Of a DNA stretch of 64,000 nt, positions 8,819-17,995 are shown one piece after another. The notes under the pieces were generated by a model that did not search any database, was not told where the DNA came from, and was given only the letters and a program-made list of their open reading frames with translations. Location: contig JALGVJ010000013.1 of assembly GCA_029838195.1 (NCBI GenBank), forward strand, positions 33,287 to 97,286. Direction: 5' to 3'. The DNA is from Promethearchaeota archaeon (GTDB taxonomy: Archaea > Asgardarchaeota > Lokiarchaeia > Sigyniarchaeales > SOKP01). The translations under genes and the position numbers were made by a program. Every line of letters begins with the position of its first letter. Position 1 is the stretch's first letter.

Positions 8819-9553
8819 ATGCCAATTGAAGGCTTGACACTCTTAGACCTATTATTTGGGAGTTTTGGATTAATTTTCATGATTGTTTCCATAATAATTG
8901 GCTTGAAAATCGTTTCGAAATATTTTACATATAAACTTAAAGCTACCATTCCAGTTGGACTAACTTGGTTATTATTAAGCACGGCATGGTGGGGTGCTGC
9001 CATATCTTTCGTGTTATATCTAATTGCTGGCACGACGCTAAGTCTTTTTTATTATTTATTAGTGGATAATATTTTTCTTCCCATTGCTCTTCTGTGCTGG
9101 ATCTATTCATTTGCCACCATAATGTATCCTCAAGTAAAACGAAAATTATTGATAATATATTCCGTAATTTGCCTTCCTTATGAGGTTCTCCTCCTCTCAT
9201 TTTTAATTATCGATCCAGAACTCGTGGGTACGAAAGAAGGCATTTTTAATTCTTCGAATGACCTATTTGTCTTAGTGTTCTTATTGTTCAGCATCGCAAC
9301 TGCTCTGATTACCGGAATATTATTTGCTAGGAAATCCATGCAATCTGAAGATCCCAATATTCGATGGAAGGGGAGATTTCTATTAATAGCATTTATCTTT
9401 TTTACAATAGCGGGATTATTAGACGCTGGAATTCCAACAACTCCCGTGACCTTGATCATTGCTAGATCAATTCTGATTTCTAGCGCATTTCTTTTCTATT
9501 TAGGATTTTTCTTACCCGAAAAATTAGCCAATAAACTAGGGAAGAGGGAGTAA
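8819..9553 (+). CDS. Multi-pass membrane protein (about 7 TM), unknown
   Basis: A 244-residue protein with about seven hydrophobic segments, the first from residue 9 (LLDLLFGSFGLIFMIVSIII), followed by segments near 42-65, 75-100, 107-130, 147-168, 185-205 and 212-230. The loops carry few conserved charges, and the C-terminus (KLANKLGKRE) is basic and probably cytoplasmic. I do not recognise the family; seven-helix sensors and uncharacterised Asgard membrane proteins are possible. It stands alone. Confidence 0.75.
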   Translation: MPIEGLTLLDLLFGSFGLIFMIVSIIIGLKIVSKYFTYKLKATIPVGLTWLLLSTAWWGAAISFVLYLIAGTTLSLFYYLLVDNIFLPIALLCWIYSFATIMYPQVKRKLLIIYSVICLPYEVLLLSFLIIDPELVGTKEGIFNSSNDLFVLVFLLFSIATALITGILFARKSMQSEDPNIRWKGRFLLIAFIFFTIAGLLDAGIPTTPVTLIIARSILISSAFLFYLGFFLPEKLANKLGKRE

Positions 9554-9859
9554 TGATAAAAATTATTTTTTTTTCCATAATTTTATTTTAATCTGAATTC
9601 TCATTATAATTAATGAAGTATGCGATCCGCGTGAATTTCTCAAAAATTTCCTTGTTTTCCATGGTTCTTTATGAGTTGTTCTTAAAAAAGCGTGAAAATA
9701 AAAGTAGAAATTTTTTTCCTGTTGAATTAAAACGATTTTGGAGGTTTTTCTATTGAAAATTAAATTTTTAAGGTTAAGGGATAAATATAAATGAATTAAA
9801 TTTTAATTTCACTATTTCTTTTTTATTTCCATCAATAATCATTAAAGAAATGACCAACA
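9554..9859. other. Intergenic upstream of glyA; probable promoter
   Basis: AT-rich spacer of about 300 bases. A TATA-like stretch (ATAAATATAAAT, near 9781-9792) lies about 70 bases before the glyA start and could be its archaeal promoter. No ORF or RNA gene is visible. Confidence 0.35.
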
Positions 9860-11188
9860 TTGAGTGAAAAATTAGAAAAAATACGATCGATTTTAATGAA
9901 TCATCATGAGACCTTTAACCAATCCATTCCATTAATAGCATCGGAAAATATTACCAGTCCTGCTGTCCGAGAAGCTTGTAATTGCGATTTCTCTCATCGT
10001 TATGCAGAAGGCTGGGTAGGGCAAAGAGTTTATGCTGGTTGCAAATATATTGATGAGATTGAACAAATTTGTATCGATTTAGCAAAACAATATTTTAGAT
10101 GCGTTCATGCGGACGTGCGTCCGATATCCGGAGTAGTGGCGAATTTAGCATTATACAATGCTTTTACTTCAGAAAATGGTGGAAGGATGTGTGCCATGCC
10201 CATTCCGAAAGGAGGACATATCTCTCATGCTCCAAAAATCGCGAGTTCAGGACGTCCCATTTATGGAACGGCAGGCACGGTAAGGGGATTGGACGTGCGG
10301 TATTTAGCTTTTGATGAAAAAAACATGAACATTGATGTAGATGGCTCAATAAAAATCATTCGTGAATTCAAACCAGAATTAATTTTATTTGGAGGATCCG
10401 TGTTTCTCTTTCCTCATCCCGTTAAAGAGTTAAGAAACGTAGCAAATGAAGTAGGAGCAAGCATCGGATATGATGCAGCACATGTTGCCGGACTCATAGG
10501 GTCAGGCTATTTCCAAGATCCATTGAGAGAAGGTGCAGATGCCATAGCCATCAGTACTCATAAGACTTTACCTGGACCTCAACACGGAGCAGTGCTCACG
10601 GATAGAGAAGATCTCATTGATGAGTTGAAAAATGCGGTATTTCCCGCATTAATGTCAAATCATCACCTTCATAATGTAGCGGGGTTAGCCATTGCGTTAT
10701 TAGAAATGCTAGAGTTTGGAAAAGAATATCATAAAAAAGTAATTGAAAATGCTCAAACATTCGGAGAAGCTCTAGCTGAAGCAGGATTTAATGTACTCTG
10801 TGAACATTTGGGATTCACGAAATCCCATCAAATAGTAGTGGACGTGTCCAACTTTCAAAAAGACGTGGGCTTGGGAGGAGATATTGAGAAACTCCTAGAA
10901 AAAGCAAATATCATCATCAATAGAAATCTCTTACCCTGGGATATCCGAGAAGGCAGACATTACATGAATCCTGGTGGATTACGACTTGGAACTAGCGAAG
11001 TGACTCGCTTAGGAATGGGAAAAAGCGAAATGAAGCAAATCGCCGAATTTTTTAAATCTTTAATCATTGATAAAAAAGACCCCAATAAAGTAAAAAAAGA
11101 AGTGGCAAAATTTAGAAGAGAATTTCAATCAGTAAAATATTGTTTTCAATCCACCAATTCTGCCTATGGATACTTAAAATTCTATTAA
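9860..11188 (+). CDS. glyA: Serine hydroxymethyltransferase
   Basis: PLP enzyme that interconverts serine and glycine while loading a one-carbon unit on a pterin (tetrahydrofolate or tetrahydromethanopterin). The 442-residue protein has the family landmarks: IPLIASENITSP near the N-terminus, HRYAEGW, GYDAAHVAGLIG (PLP-binding aspartate), and the Schiff-base lysine K235 in ISTHKTLPGPQHG. The lysine motif differs from the bacterial STTHKTLRGPRGG, as in divergent archaeal SHMTs. The start is TTG; no in-frame ATG lies upstream of the conserved region. One-carbon context fits cdhD and the MetE-like gene elsewhere in the window. Confidence 0.93.
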   Translation: MSEKLEKIRSILMNHHETFNQSIPLIASENITSPAVREACNCDFSHRYAEGWVGQRVYAGCKYIDEIEQICIDLAKQYFRCVHADVRPISGVVANLALYNAFTSENGGRMCAMPIPKGGHISHAPKIASSGRPIYGTAGTVRGLDVRYLAFDEKNMNIDVDGSIKIIREFKPELILFGGSVFLFPHPVKELRNVANEVGASIGYDAAHVAGLIGSGYFQDPLREGADAIAISTHKTLPGPQHGAVLTDREDLIDELKNAVFPALMSNHHLHNVAGLAIALLEMLEFGKEYHKKVIENAQTFGEALAEAGFNVLCEHLGFTKSHQIVVDVSNFQKDVGLGGDIEKLLEKANIIINRNLLPWDIREGRHYMNPGGLRLGTSEVTRLGMGKSEMKQIAEFFKSLIIDKKDPNKVKKEVAKFRREFQSVKYCFQSTNSAYGYLKFY

Positions 11189-11292
11189 ATTTTTTTCCTT
11201 TCTTTTTCCAATCGAGGCATAAAATTTAACTAGAATAAAGTATTTTATACCTCATCAACGTTTTTTATTACAATTATAACACGATTACGAAA

Positions 11293-12126
11293 ATGAATAT
11301 CGAAATTCTCGAAAGAGATGAGCATTCTTTAACCTTCTTAGTGGAAGGAATTTCCATAGAAATGGCAAATGCCATAAGAAGAATCATCTTATCAGAAATT
11401 CCCGTAATGGCTATAGATGAAGTTATCATTTTAAAAAATGACTCTGTCCTTTATGACGAAATCTTAGCGCATCGATTAGGTTTAATCCCTCTCACTACGG
11501 ATTTGGAAACCTATAAACTTCCTCAAGAATGTGAGTGTGGAGGGTATGGATGTCCTCTTTGCCAAGTTTCATTAACATGCGAAATCACGAATACTACTAA
11601 CAGTCCTCTCATGATCTATTCTCGGGATTTAAAATCCAATGATCCTAAAATTGTACCTGTAAGTCCTGATATTCCCATCATCAAGATTGATAAGAATGAC
11701 AGCATCATTTTCGAAGCTTATGCCGTACTTGGAACTGCAAAGGAGCATGTAAAATGGCAAGCAGTATCTAACATTTTTTACAGATATTTACCGGACGTTT
11801 CCATCGATAGTGAGAGATGTAAAGATTGTTCTGATAAATGCGAAGGAGGAAAAATGTGTCCGGAGAGGCTTTTTCGATATTCCGAAAAGAATGCTCCTTC
11901 TTTAATCGAGGATTACTGGAGATATTGCACGCTATGCGAGGCGTGTGCAAAAAACTGTCCGAATAAAGCTATTAATGTGAATTGGAAAGAGAACTCCTAT
12001 ATTTTTTCCATTGAAAGTGATGGTGTTTTACCATTCAATGTTTTAATCAAAAAAACTTTTGAAATTTTTTTAGAGAAACTAGATGAATTTGAAAACAAGC
12101 TCATGAACCTTCAAATAGAGACATGA
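11293..12126 (+). CDS. rpoD: DNA-directed RNA polymerase subunit D (with ferredoxin domain)
   Basis: Archaeal homologue of Rpb3, which pairs with subunit L to seed RNA polymerase assembly. Residues 1-165 and 230-277 form the alpha-like dimerisation fold (VEGISIEMANAIRRIILSEI is diagnostic). Inserted at about 170-230 is a ferredoxin-like domain with eight cysteines: C-x2-C-x3-C-x5-C, then C-x2-C-x2-C-x3-CP, enough for two [4Fe-4S] clusters. Such clusters occur in some archaeal RpoD proteins and stabilise the fold. An additional cysteine cluster (CECGGYGCPLC) lies near residue 78. It is first in a cluster with ribosomal proteins L18e, L13 and S9, the usual archaeal order. Confidence 0.96.
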   Translation: MNIEILERDEHSLTFLVEGISIEMANAIRRIILSEIPVMAIDEVIILKNDSVLYDEILAHRLGLIPLTTDLETYKLPQECECGGYGCPLCQVSLTCEITNTTNSPLMIYSRDLKSNDPKIVPVSPDIPIIKIDKNDSIIFEAYAVLGTAKEHVKWQAVSNIFYRYLPDVSIDSERCKDCSDKCEGGKMCPERLFRYSEKNAPSLIEDYWRYCTLCEACAKNCPNKAINVNWKENSYIFSIESDGVLPFNVLIKKTFEIFLEKLDEFENKLMNLQIET

Positions 12127-12200
12127 AGCATCAAAAATTTATTAAAATATCCATGATTTAAACTATTAAACGATAATATTAACTGTGAATGTATTAAAAA

Positions 12201-12557
12201 ATGAGCCATCGAATAACCGGGCCATCCAACTATTATCAGCGTAAACTGATAAGGGACTTATGGAAAACTAAAAAAAGAATCTGGAAAACCGTGTCAAAAA
12301 AGCTTAGTGGTCCCAGAAAAAATCGTGTTGAAGTCAATCTTTATAGAATAAACAAGAAGACGAAGGAAGGCGATGTTATAGTCGTTCCGGGAAAAGTTTT
12401 AGGCGTAGGAGAATTGGATCATGAAATTACTATTGCGTGTTTAAATTGCTCGGAATCTGCTAGAACAAAAATATTATCTTCAGGAAGCAAGCTCTTGTCG
12501 ATAGAAGAATTATTAGAACAAAATCCGAAAGGAAGTAATGTTAAAATCTTTTGTTGA
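12201..12557 (+). CDS. rpl18e: Ribosomal protein L18e (eL18)
   Basis: Large-subunit ribosomal protein of 118 residues, normal for archaea. The N-terminal segment (GPSNYYQRKLIRDLW) and the central VIVVPGKVLGVGELDHEITIA are characteristic of eL18. It is second in the archaeal rpoD cluster, 74 bases after rpoD and 26 bases before rpl13, and surely co-transcribed. Confidence 0.96.
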   Translation: MSHRITGPSNYYQRKLIRDLWKTKKRIWKTVSKKLSGPRKNRVEVNLYRINKKTKEGDVIVVPGKVLGVGELDHEITIACLNCSESARTKILSSGSKLLSIEELLEQNPKGSNVKIFC

Positions 12558-12583
12558 TAAAATTTGGTTAAGAGAGGTTTTAC

Positions 12584-13054
12584 ATGCCTGAATACATACT
12601 ATTAGATGCTAAGGATAAGATATTAGGTAGGTTTTGTAGCCAAGTGGCAAAAAAACTATTGTTAGGTCAGCATGTTGTGGTAATCAATGCAAAAGACGCC
12701 ATTATTAGTGGAAATAAGAGAGCCATTCATGAGAAATATTTAGCACGCTTGAAAATTCGAACAGCAACGAACCCACGGCGAGGTCCCTTTCATAAAAGGC
12801 GTCCTGATACGTTCATGAGAAGGGTGATCAAACAAATGCTACCCCGCAAGAAACTTAGAGGAAAAGAAGCTCTTACTCGTGTTCACGTGTATATTGGAGA
12901 TATTCCTGAGAGATTTAAAAAAAGATATAATAAATTAATACATGGCGAAATAAAAAATGCAGATAAAAGGCGCCTTTCCTATTACAATAAATACATTACA
13001 TTAGATAATTTATGTTCGAGAATTGGATGGAATAAGGAGAACATTGAGGTGTAA
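12584..13054 (+). CDS. rpl13: Ribosomal protein L13 (uL13)
   Basis: Large-subunit protein of 156 residues. The N-terminal ILGRFCSQVAKKLLLG, the VVVINAKDAIISG strand, and the rRNA-contacting HKRRPDTFMRRVIKQMLPRK segment identify uL13 of the archaeal/eukaryotic kind. A ribosome binding site (GAGAGGTTTT) precedes the ATG. It is third in the cluster, 5 bases before rps9. Confidence 0.97.
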   Translation: MPEYILLDAKDKILGRFCSQVAKKLLLGQHVVVINAKDAIISGNKRAIHEKYLARLKIRTATNPRRGPFHKRRPDTFMRRVIKQMLPRKKLRGKEALTRVHVYIGDIPERFKKRYNKLIHGEIKNADKRRLSYYNKYITLDNLCSRIGWNKENIEV

Positions 13055-13059
13055 AAATC

Positions 13060-13476
13060 ATGTCTGAAAAAGTTAAAATTATTCAAAGTTCAGGTAAACG
13101 AAAAACTGCCATTGCAAGAGCTACGTTAAGACATCCTGCAAAGGGCCAAATTAAGATTAACAATGTCCCTCTTCATTTATATGAACCCGAACTCGCCCGA
13201 TTAAGAATTCAAGAAGTATTAGAGATAGGATATCATCCCAAATTAGATAAGTGTGATATTTCAATAAAAGTAAAAGGTGGAGGAATAATGGGACAGACAG
13301 ATGCCGTCCGAATTGCCTTGGCAAGAATCATTACTAAATTTATAGGGACTAAAACCGTTGAACAGGCGTTTCGAGAATATCAAGACACCCTTTTATCAGG
13401 AGATTCAAGAAGAACCGAACCGAAGAAATTTGGAGGCAAGAAAGCCAGAGCTCGCCGTCAAAAATCTTTTCGGTAA
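13060..13476 (+). CDS. rps9: Ribosomal protein S9 (uS9)
   Basis: Small-subunit protein of 138 residues that reaches its C-terminal tail to the P-site tRNA. The conserved SSGKRKTAIARAT start, the VKGGGIMGQTDAVRIALAR core and the basic tail ending KKARARRQKSFR are present. It closes the cluster here; the rpoN and rpoK genes that often follow in archaea are not seen downstream, where aroA lies on the opposite strand. Confidence 0.97.
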   Translation: MSEKVKIIQSSGKRKTAIARATLRHPAKGQIKINNVPLHLYEPELARLRIQEVLEIGYHPKLDKCDISIKVKGGGIMGQTDAVRIALARIITKFIGTKTVEQAFREYQDTLLSGDSRRTEPKKFGGKKARARRQKSFR

Positions 13477-13500
13477 ACGTTTACTTTCCATCTCTTAACC

Positions 13501-14823
13501 TCATTTAAATTCTATTTTTGCATTTAGTTTTTTTAAGTGTTCCGTGAAATTAGGATAAGAATCGTTTATTATTTCAATATTTTTTATTATCGTGCTAGTA
13601 GATGCACGAAGGGCGGCAATGGTACACGCCATGGCGATTCGATGATCATTATTATGATTAATCTCTGTTCCATTTAACTCCTTACATTGATGTATTATCA
13701 TTTTATCCTCAAATTCTTCTACTTTTACTCCCATTTTTCTTAATTCCCTTGCCATTACGGAAATACGATCGGATTCTTTTAATCGTAAACTTGTTGCATT
13801 GTATAGCGTAGTGTTCCCTCTTGCTTGTGTTCCCAAGACGCAAAGAATGGGGAATAAATCTGGAATGTCCTTACAATCGATATCGATTCCTTCTAAAGGA
13901 TGCGTATCAATGTTTCCATTAATGAGGACGCGGTGGTTTTTTGAATCTACTTCAATTTCAGCTCCCATTTCTTTTAAAATTTCAATGATTTGCTTATCGC
14001 CTTGAGGTGTTTCAATATCTAGATTGGAAATGACGACTTGTTCTTTTGAACTTAATACAGCCGCACATATTAAAAAGGCTGCGGAAGAAAAGTCGCCGGG
14101 AATTTCATATTCTCTCCCTTCTAATTCTTGATTCACGGGAATCCGAAAATAACCGGTTCTATCCTTTTTTAACACCTCCTGAACCTCACCTCCAAATGCG
14201 CTTAATACATCTTCAGTAATTTTAATATAAGGATAAGAAATGAGAGGAGAGATGATATTTATAATAATAGAATCTTTCTGAGCGCATTTAATCATGGGAC
14301 ACGTAATTAATAGAGCGGTAATGAACTGTGAGCTAATATCTCCTGGAATTGAAATGGACTTACATGATTCTTTTACTCGCTCAACATGTAAGATATCATC
14401 CGTTAACTTGTATGTAGCTCCTAAAGAATCAAGAGATTCCAAAAGAGGTCGAATGGGACGATTTTTCGCAAGAAATTCTCCGGTCAAAGTTAAGCCTCCT
14501 TCTACGAACAAGCTTATCGCACTAAACATCCTGATGGAGGTCCCGGAATTCTTACAATCCAATATTTTTTTACATGCTTTAAAAGGAAAGTCCTTTTTTT
14601 TTATTCGGTATCGATAAGATGATAGTTCTTTTATTTCAACTCCCAGTTCCTTTAATATATTTATTGTTACTCCCACATCTCCGCTCGTTAAAGGGTTGAT
14701 TAGGGTAGATGGATCATTTGCGAGACTTGCAACTACAAAAGCTCGATGAGAATAGCTTTTAGAAGGAGGAGCTCTCACTTCGCCTCGCAAACAGTGAGAA
14801 CCACCATTAATCTTTAAATCCAT
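13501..14823 (-). CDS. aroA: 3-phosphoshikimate 1-carboxyvinyltransferase (EPSP synthase)
   Basis: Joins phosphoenolpyruvate to shikimate-3-phosphate. About 440 residues from the ATG at 14823 with the family motifs: RAPPSKSYSHRAF at the N-terminus, the substrate-contacting KNRPIRPLL, the GDISSQFITALLI turn, and LRLKESDRI near the C-terminal lobe, followed by NNDHRIAMA. The open frame reaches 13 codons further up but that part is not conserved. Convergent with rps9 and divergent from aroC, whose start is 86 bases away, so the two last shikimate-pathway genes share a promoter region. Confidence 0.96.
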   Translation of the reverse strand: MDLKINGGSHCLRGEVRAPPSKSYSHRAFVVASLANDPSTLINPLTSGDVGVTINILKELGVEIKELSSYRYRIKKKDFPFKACKKILDCKNSGTSIRMFSAISLFVEGGLTLTGEFLAKNRPIRPLLESLDSLGATYKLTDDILHVERVKESCKSISIPGDISSQFITALLITCPMIKCAQKDSIIINIISPLISYPYIKITEDVLSAFGGEVQEVLKKDRTGYFRIPVNQELEGREYEIPGDFSSAAFLICAAVLSSKEQVVISNLDIETPQGDKQIIEILKEMGAEIEVDSKNHRVLINGNIDTHPLEGIDIDCKDIPDLFPILCVLGTQARGNTTLYNATSLRLKESDRISVMARELRKMGVKVEEFEDKMIIHQCKELNGTEINHNNDHRIAMACTIAALRASTSTIIKNIEIINDSYPNFTEHLKKLNAKIEFK

Positions 14824-14909
14824 TAAATAATTTAAAATTGTATTGAATAAAATATTAATCACGAAGGATTAAAATAGAACGGAACGTAAAGGAAAAATAG
14901 TGAGTTAAA

Positions 14910-16013
14910 ATGGGTGATAATGTCCTCGGAACGCGTTTAAAAATAACGTCATTTGGTGAAAGTCATGGAGATGTTATTGGTATCGTATTAGATAGTATTC
15001 CCGCGGGATTAGAAATAGATATGGACTACGTGCGCACGCAACTTCGGTATCGAAGGCCAGGACAATCTCGTTTGACTACAAACCGCACGGAACATGATGA
15101 ACCCGTGATACTTTCAGGTGTTTTTAAAGGGAAAACCACGGGGGCTCCTCTCTGCATAATAATAAAAAACAAGGATGTAGATTCTTCTTCTTATGAAAAA
15201 AATAAATTTCGCCTAAGGCCTTCCCATTGCGATTTTTCCGCATGGAAACGATATGGAGGCCATGCGGATTATCGGGGCTCGGGAAGATTTTCCGGAAGAA
15301 TAACGGCAGGATTTGTAATGGCGGGGTCAATTGCAAAACAAGTCTTAAAAAAATATAGCATCTTTATCTTCGCATATACGAAAAGCATAGGTGCCGTGAC
15401 AGATGATAAAACTTATATCATTGATGATTTAAGTAAATATCTCGAAAAAAGAGAACAATCACCAGTGAGAGCTCTAAATGATGAAAAATCAAAATTAATG
15501 GAAGAATTAATTGAGCATGTCAAAAAGGAGAATGATTCAATAGGGGGTACCATAAAATGCATGATATATAACGTACCCCCCGGCATCGGCAGTCCTGTAT
15601 TTAACAACCTTGAATCTAACATCAGTAAGGCAATCTTCTCGATTCCAGCTATTAAGGGTGTAGAATTTGGTGCCGGATTTAAAGCTTCTCTAATGAGAGG
15701 CTCCCAACATAATGACCCTTGGATCATAAAAGATGGGGTAATTAAAACATCAAAAAATGATGCTGGAGGTATAATCGGGGGAATTTCCACGGGAATGCCC
15801 ATTGAATTTACAGTTGCCGTGAAGCCTACTTCTACTATCGGAATCCCGCAAAATACAGTAGATATTGAAACCATGCAAGAAATTCAAGTAAAATTTGAGG
15901 GCCGTCATGACCCTTGCATCGTGCCGCGAGCGGTTGTCGTGGTGGAATCAATGGCCGCCATCGCTTTACTCGACCAAATGCTCATGGAAGGAAAAATACC
16001 TCTAGTTTTATGA
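14910..16013 (+). CDS. aroC: Chorismate synthase
   Basis: Last step of the shikimate pathway: converts EPSP to chorismate using reduced FMN. The 367-residue protein is full length, beginning with GTRLKITSFGESHGDVIG, then RRPGQSRLTTNR, and continues through HADYRGSGRFSGRITA and GAGFKASLMRGSQHND to the C-terminal RHDPCIVPRAVVVVE. It is divergent from aroA, which catalyses the preceding step, so they are likely regulated together. Confidence 0.97.
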   Translation: MGDNVLGTRLKITSFGESHGDVIGIVLDSIPAGLEIDMDYVRTQLRYRRPGQSRLTTNRTEHDEPVILSGVFKGKTTGAPLCIIIKNKDVDSSSYEKNKFRLRPSHCDFSAWKRYGGHADYRGSGRFSGRITAGFVMAGSIAKQVLKKYSIFIFAYTKSIGAVTDDKTYIIDDLSKYLEKREQSPVRALNDEKSKLMEELIEHVKKENDSIGGTIKCMIYNVPPGIGSPVFNNLESNISKAIFSIPAIKGVEFGAGFKASLMRGSQHNDPWIIKDGVIKTSKNDAGGIIGGISTGMPIEFTVAVKPTSTIGIPQNTVDIETMQEIQVKFEGRHDPCIVPRAVVVVESMAAIALLDQMLMEGKIPLVL

Positions 16014-16249
16014 AAAACATTAATCCTTAATAGAATCAAGTTTGCATTAGACGTCCTTGTATTTTTAGCAAGAGTGAAGGTAAAAACCTCTTGTTAAGAA
16101 AATTACTTAAGATTCCTTGAGGAGCTGCTTAAAGGAAAAAAATAAGAATTTTTAAAAGGTTCAAAGGATTAAAAAGCATGTGAATCAATTTATAAAAATT
16201 GCACTCCATGTGAAATGAATATAAGGTGAAAATATAAAAGGCTAAAAAA

Positions 16250-16483
16250 ATGAACGAGAAAATTGATACATCCGGCCAATTTATTGAATTCTACAAAAAA
16301 AAAGGAGATTATTTGTATGAGCTTTCTCAGAATCACTTCATGAACAGAGAATATAAAAAGACTTTAGAATTATTGAATCAGGCTTATAGCATGTACGTGA
16401 AAGCGGGCGCAAAAGAAGATGCTGAAAGAATCAAGCAACGATTTAATCAAATTAAGGAAAAGTATTTAAAAAAAAAAAAATAA
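16250..16483 (+). CDS. Small helical protein with a TPR-like hairpin
   Basis: A 77-residue protein, all predicted helix. Residues 25-62 read like one tetratricopeptide-type hairpin (REYKKTLELLNQAYSMYVKAG, then DAERIKQRFNQIKEKY), and it ends in a run of lysines. Similar short TPR or MIT-like proteins act as adaptors, but nothing in the sequence shows a partner. It starts at ATG after AAGGCTAAAAAA, a weak ribosome binding site. Single gene. Confidence 0.65.
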   Translation: MNEKIDTSGQFIEFYKKKGDYLYELSQNHFMNREYKKTLELLNQAYSMYVKAGAKEDAERIKQRFNQIKEKYLKKKK

Positions 16484-16634
16484 AATCTTGAATCATGGTT
16501 TAAATGTTTATTTCCTCTATTTTTTGAATTTCGGATGTATTGTAATTGTTCTAACGAGAATCTCCTTGAGAATTTTCCCGTTAGTAATCATTAATGAAAG
16601 AAAAAGATAGCACCACGAAAAATACCTTTAAAAC

Positions 16635-17129
16635 CTAAGAAATTAACCCCGCATTTTTCATGCCTTCCAAGATATTCTTTATATGGGTTCCCCTCCAAAA
16701 AATTTTACGACAAGCGGGATTTCGACATCGGTAAAAGATGTCATGATAATTAAAAGTAGCTTCTTCCACCTCTTTTTTAATACTCTCTTTATTTGTTATT
16801 AATTGTAATTTAGAATTACATTTTGAGCATCTTGCTTTATCCATGGTAAAATCAAATTCTAAATTCAATTTTTCTTTTAATTGCTTTAAATAATTGTATA
16901 CGCCTTCTCCTTTTACGTAAATCGATATGGGGCGAGCTTTTTTGTAAAAGGAATAATCTCTTGTAATAAGGATTCTATTCTCTCTCAAGGCATGTTCTAA
17001 TAACTTCTTGTCAGAAATGGGATTCATTCCATAATATTTCTCTAAATCATTCGCATAAAGGGTATCATGACCAAAAATTCTCAAAAATCGCGCGAGTCGA
17101 CCTAACATCGCATCCACTAAAAACTTCAT
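16635..17129 (-). CDS. Mut7-C type RNase (PIN-like fold with zinc ribbon)
   Basis: A protein of 164 residues from the ATG at 17129 that matches the Mut7-C domain family (COG1656). The N-terminal part has the PIN-like acidic sites: FLVDAMLGRLARFLRIFGHD and RILITRDYSF. The C-terminal part is a zinc ribbon with CSKC and CRNPAC pairs. Members are predicted single-strand RNases with archaeal-wide distribution. The four codons before this ATG add nothing conserved. Single gene, divergent from the FmdE-like gene. Confidence 0.88.
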   Translation of the reverse strand: MKFLVDAMLGRLARFLRIFGHDTLYANDLEKYYGMNPISDKKLLEHALRENRILITRDYSFYKKARPISIYVKGEGVYNYLKQLKEKLNLEFDFTMDKARCSKCNSKLQLITNKESIKKEVEEATFNYHDIFYRCRNPACRKIFWRGTHIKNILEGMKNAGLIS

Positions 17130-17455
17130 GGAGTTTCTCAAGGATAAGAATGATAAGAGAAATAAATAAATATTTTCTTTTTATGAAATTTTATCGTTCC
17201 TTATCTTATAAAAATTTAGCTAAATCTAAAAAAATCATCATGTCATTATAACCAATTTCATCTTTAAAACCTTCGGAGAAGAAGGGAAGACAATGGAAAC
17301 GAATGGGGATTCCTATTTAAAATTACGTCTTCCTTATTTTTTTCTCCTTAAATGAACGGCTACATTTCCATGTACGATTCATAAAAATTTATAATGATAA
17401 ATGTCTTTTTATTCCACAATTAAAAGAAAAACCGCATGGAAGTGAAAAATAAATT
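17130..17455. other. Intergenic between divergent genes
   Basis: Holds the promoters for the Mut7-C gene and the FmdE-like gene. A 20-codon ORF at about 17293 follows a purine-rich stretch, but nothing else supports it and I do not call it. No RNA gene or repeat seen. Confidence 0.45.
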
Positions 17456-17995
17456 TTGGACGCTAAACAACTCATGAAAAAAGCAGTAAAATTTCATGGA
17501 CATGCATGTCCCGGTTTAGCTTTAGGTGTCATGGTCGCTAAATATATTCTAGAACACGGTAATGACTTTTCTATAGATGAAGAATTAGTTGCTGTCGTTG
17601 AAAATAATAACTGTTCGGTCGATGCCATTCAAGCATTAATTGGTACTACCTTCGGTAAGGGAAATTTAATTTTTCTCGATTTCGGAAAGAATAATTATAC
17701 CATTTATAATCGAACTCAAAAAAAAGGAATAAGAATTTCCTTAAAATCGAGTGGATTACGAAGCCGTGATATGTCTCGGGAAGAACGCATCGAACAATTG
17801 TTAAATTCTGCTCCGGAAGATGTGTTTGAAATCAAGCCTGTAGAATTTAATCCGCCAAAAGAAGCAGAGATCCATGAATCCATTCGCTGTGATAAATGTG
17901 GAGAACCGACCATGAGCACCCGCATTAAAATACATGAAAATAAAAAGTTATGCATTCCCTGTTATAATCAAATGGTGAACCGTTTAAATGAATGA
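17456..17995 (+). CDS. FmdE-like protein with C-terminal zinc ribbon
   Basis: A 179-residue member of the FmdE family (named after formylmethanofuran dehydrogenase subunit E). Residues 10-130 hold the FmdE core with HGHACPGLALGVMVAKYIL, the ENNNCSVDAIQALIGTTFGKGN motif and conserved cysteines. Residues 143-170 form a zinc ribbon (CDKCGEP, then CIPCYN). These proteins bind metals and accompany molybdenum or tungsten enzymes, but their exact role is unknown. The start is TTG, and a purine-rich GGAAGTGA lies upstream. Its last 8 bases overlap the hydrolase gene that follows, so they form one unit. Confidence 0.9.
   Translation: MDAKQLMKKAVKFHGHACPGLALGVMVAKYILEHGNDFSIDEELVAVVENNNCSVDAIQALIGTTFGKGNLIFLDFGKNNYTIYNRTQKKGIRISLKSSGLRSRDMSREERIEQLLNSAPEDVFEIKPVEFNPPKEAEIHESIRCDKCGEPTMSTRIKIHENKKLCIPCYNQMVNRLNE

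Noticed and set aside
15413..15874. Long reverse-strand ORF (153 codons) inside aroC
   Set aside because: It is fully covered by the conserved chorismate synthase frame on the other strand and has no recognisable motif.
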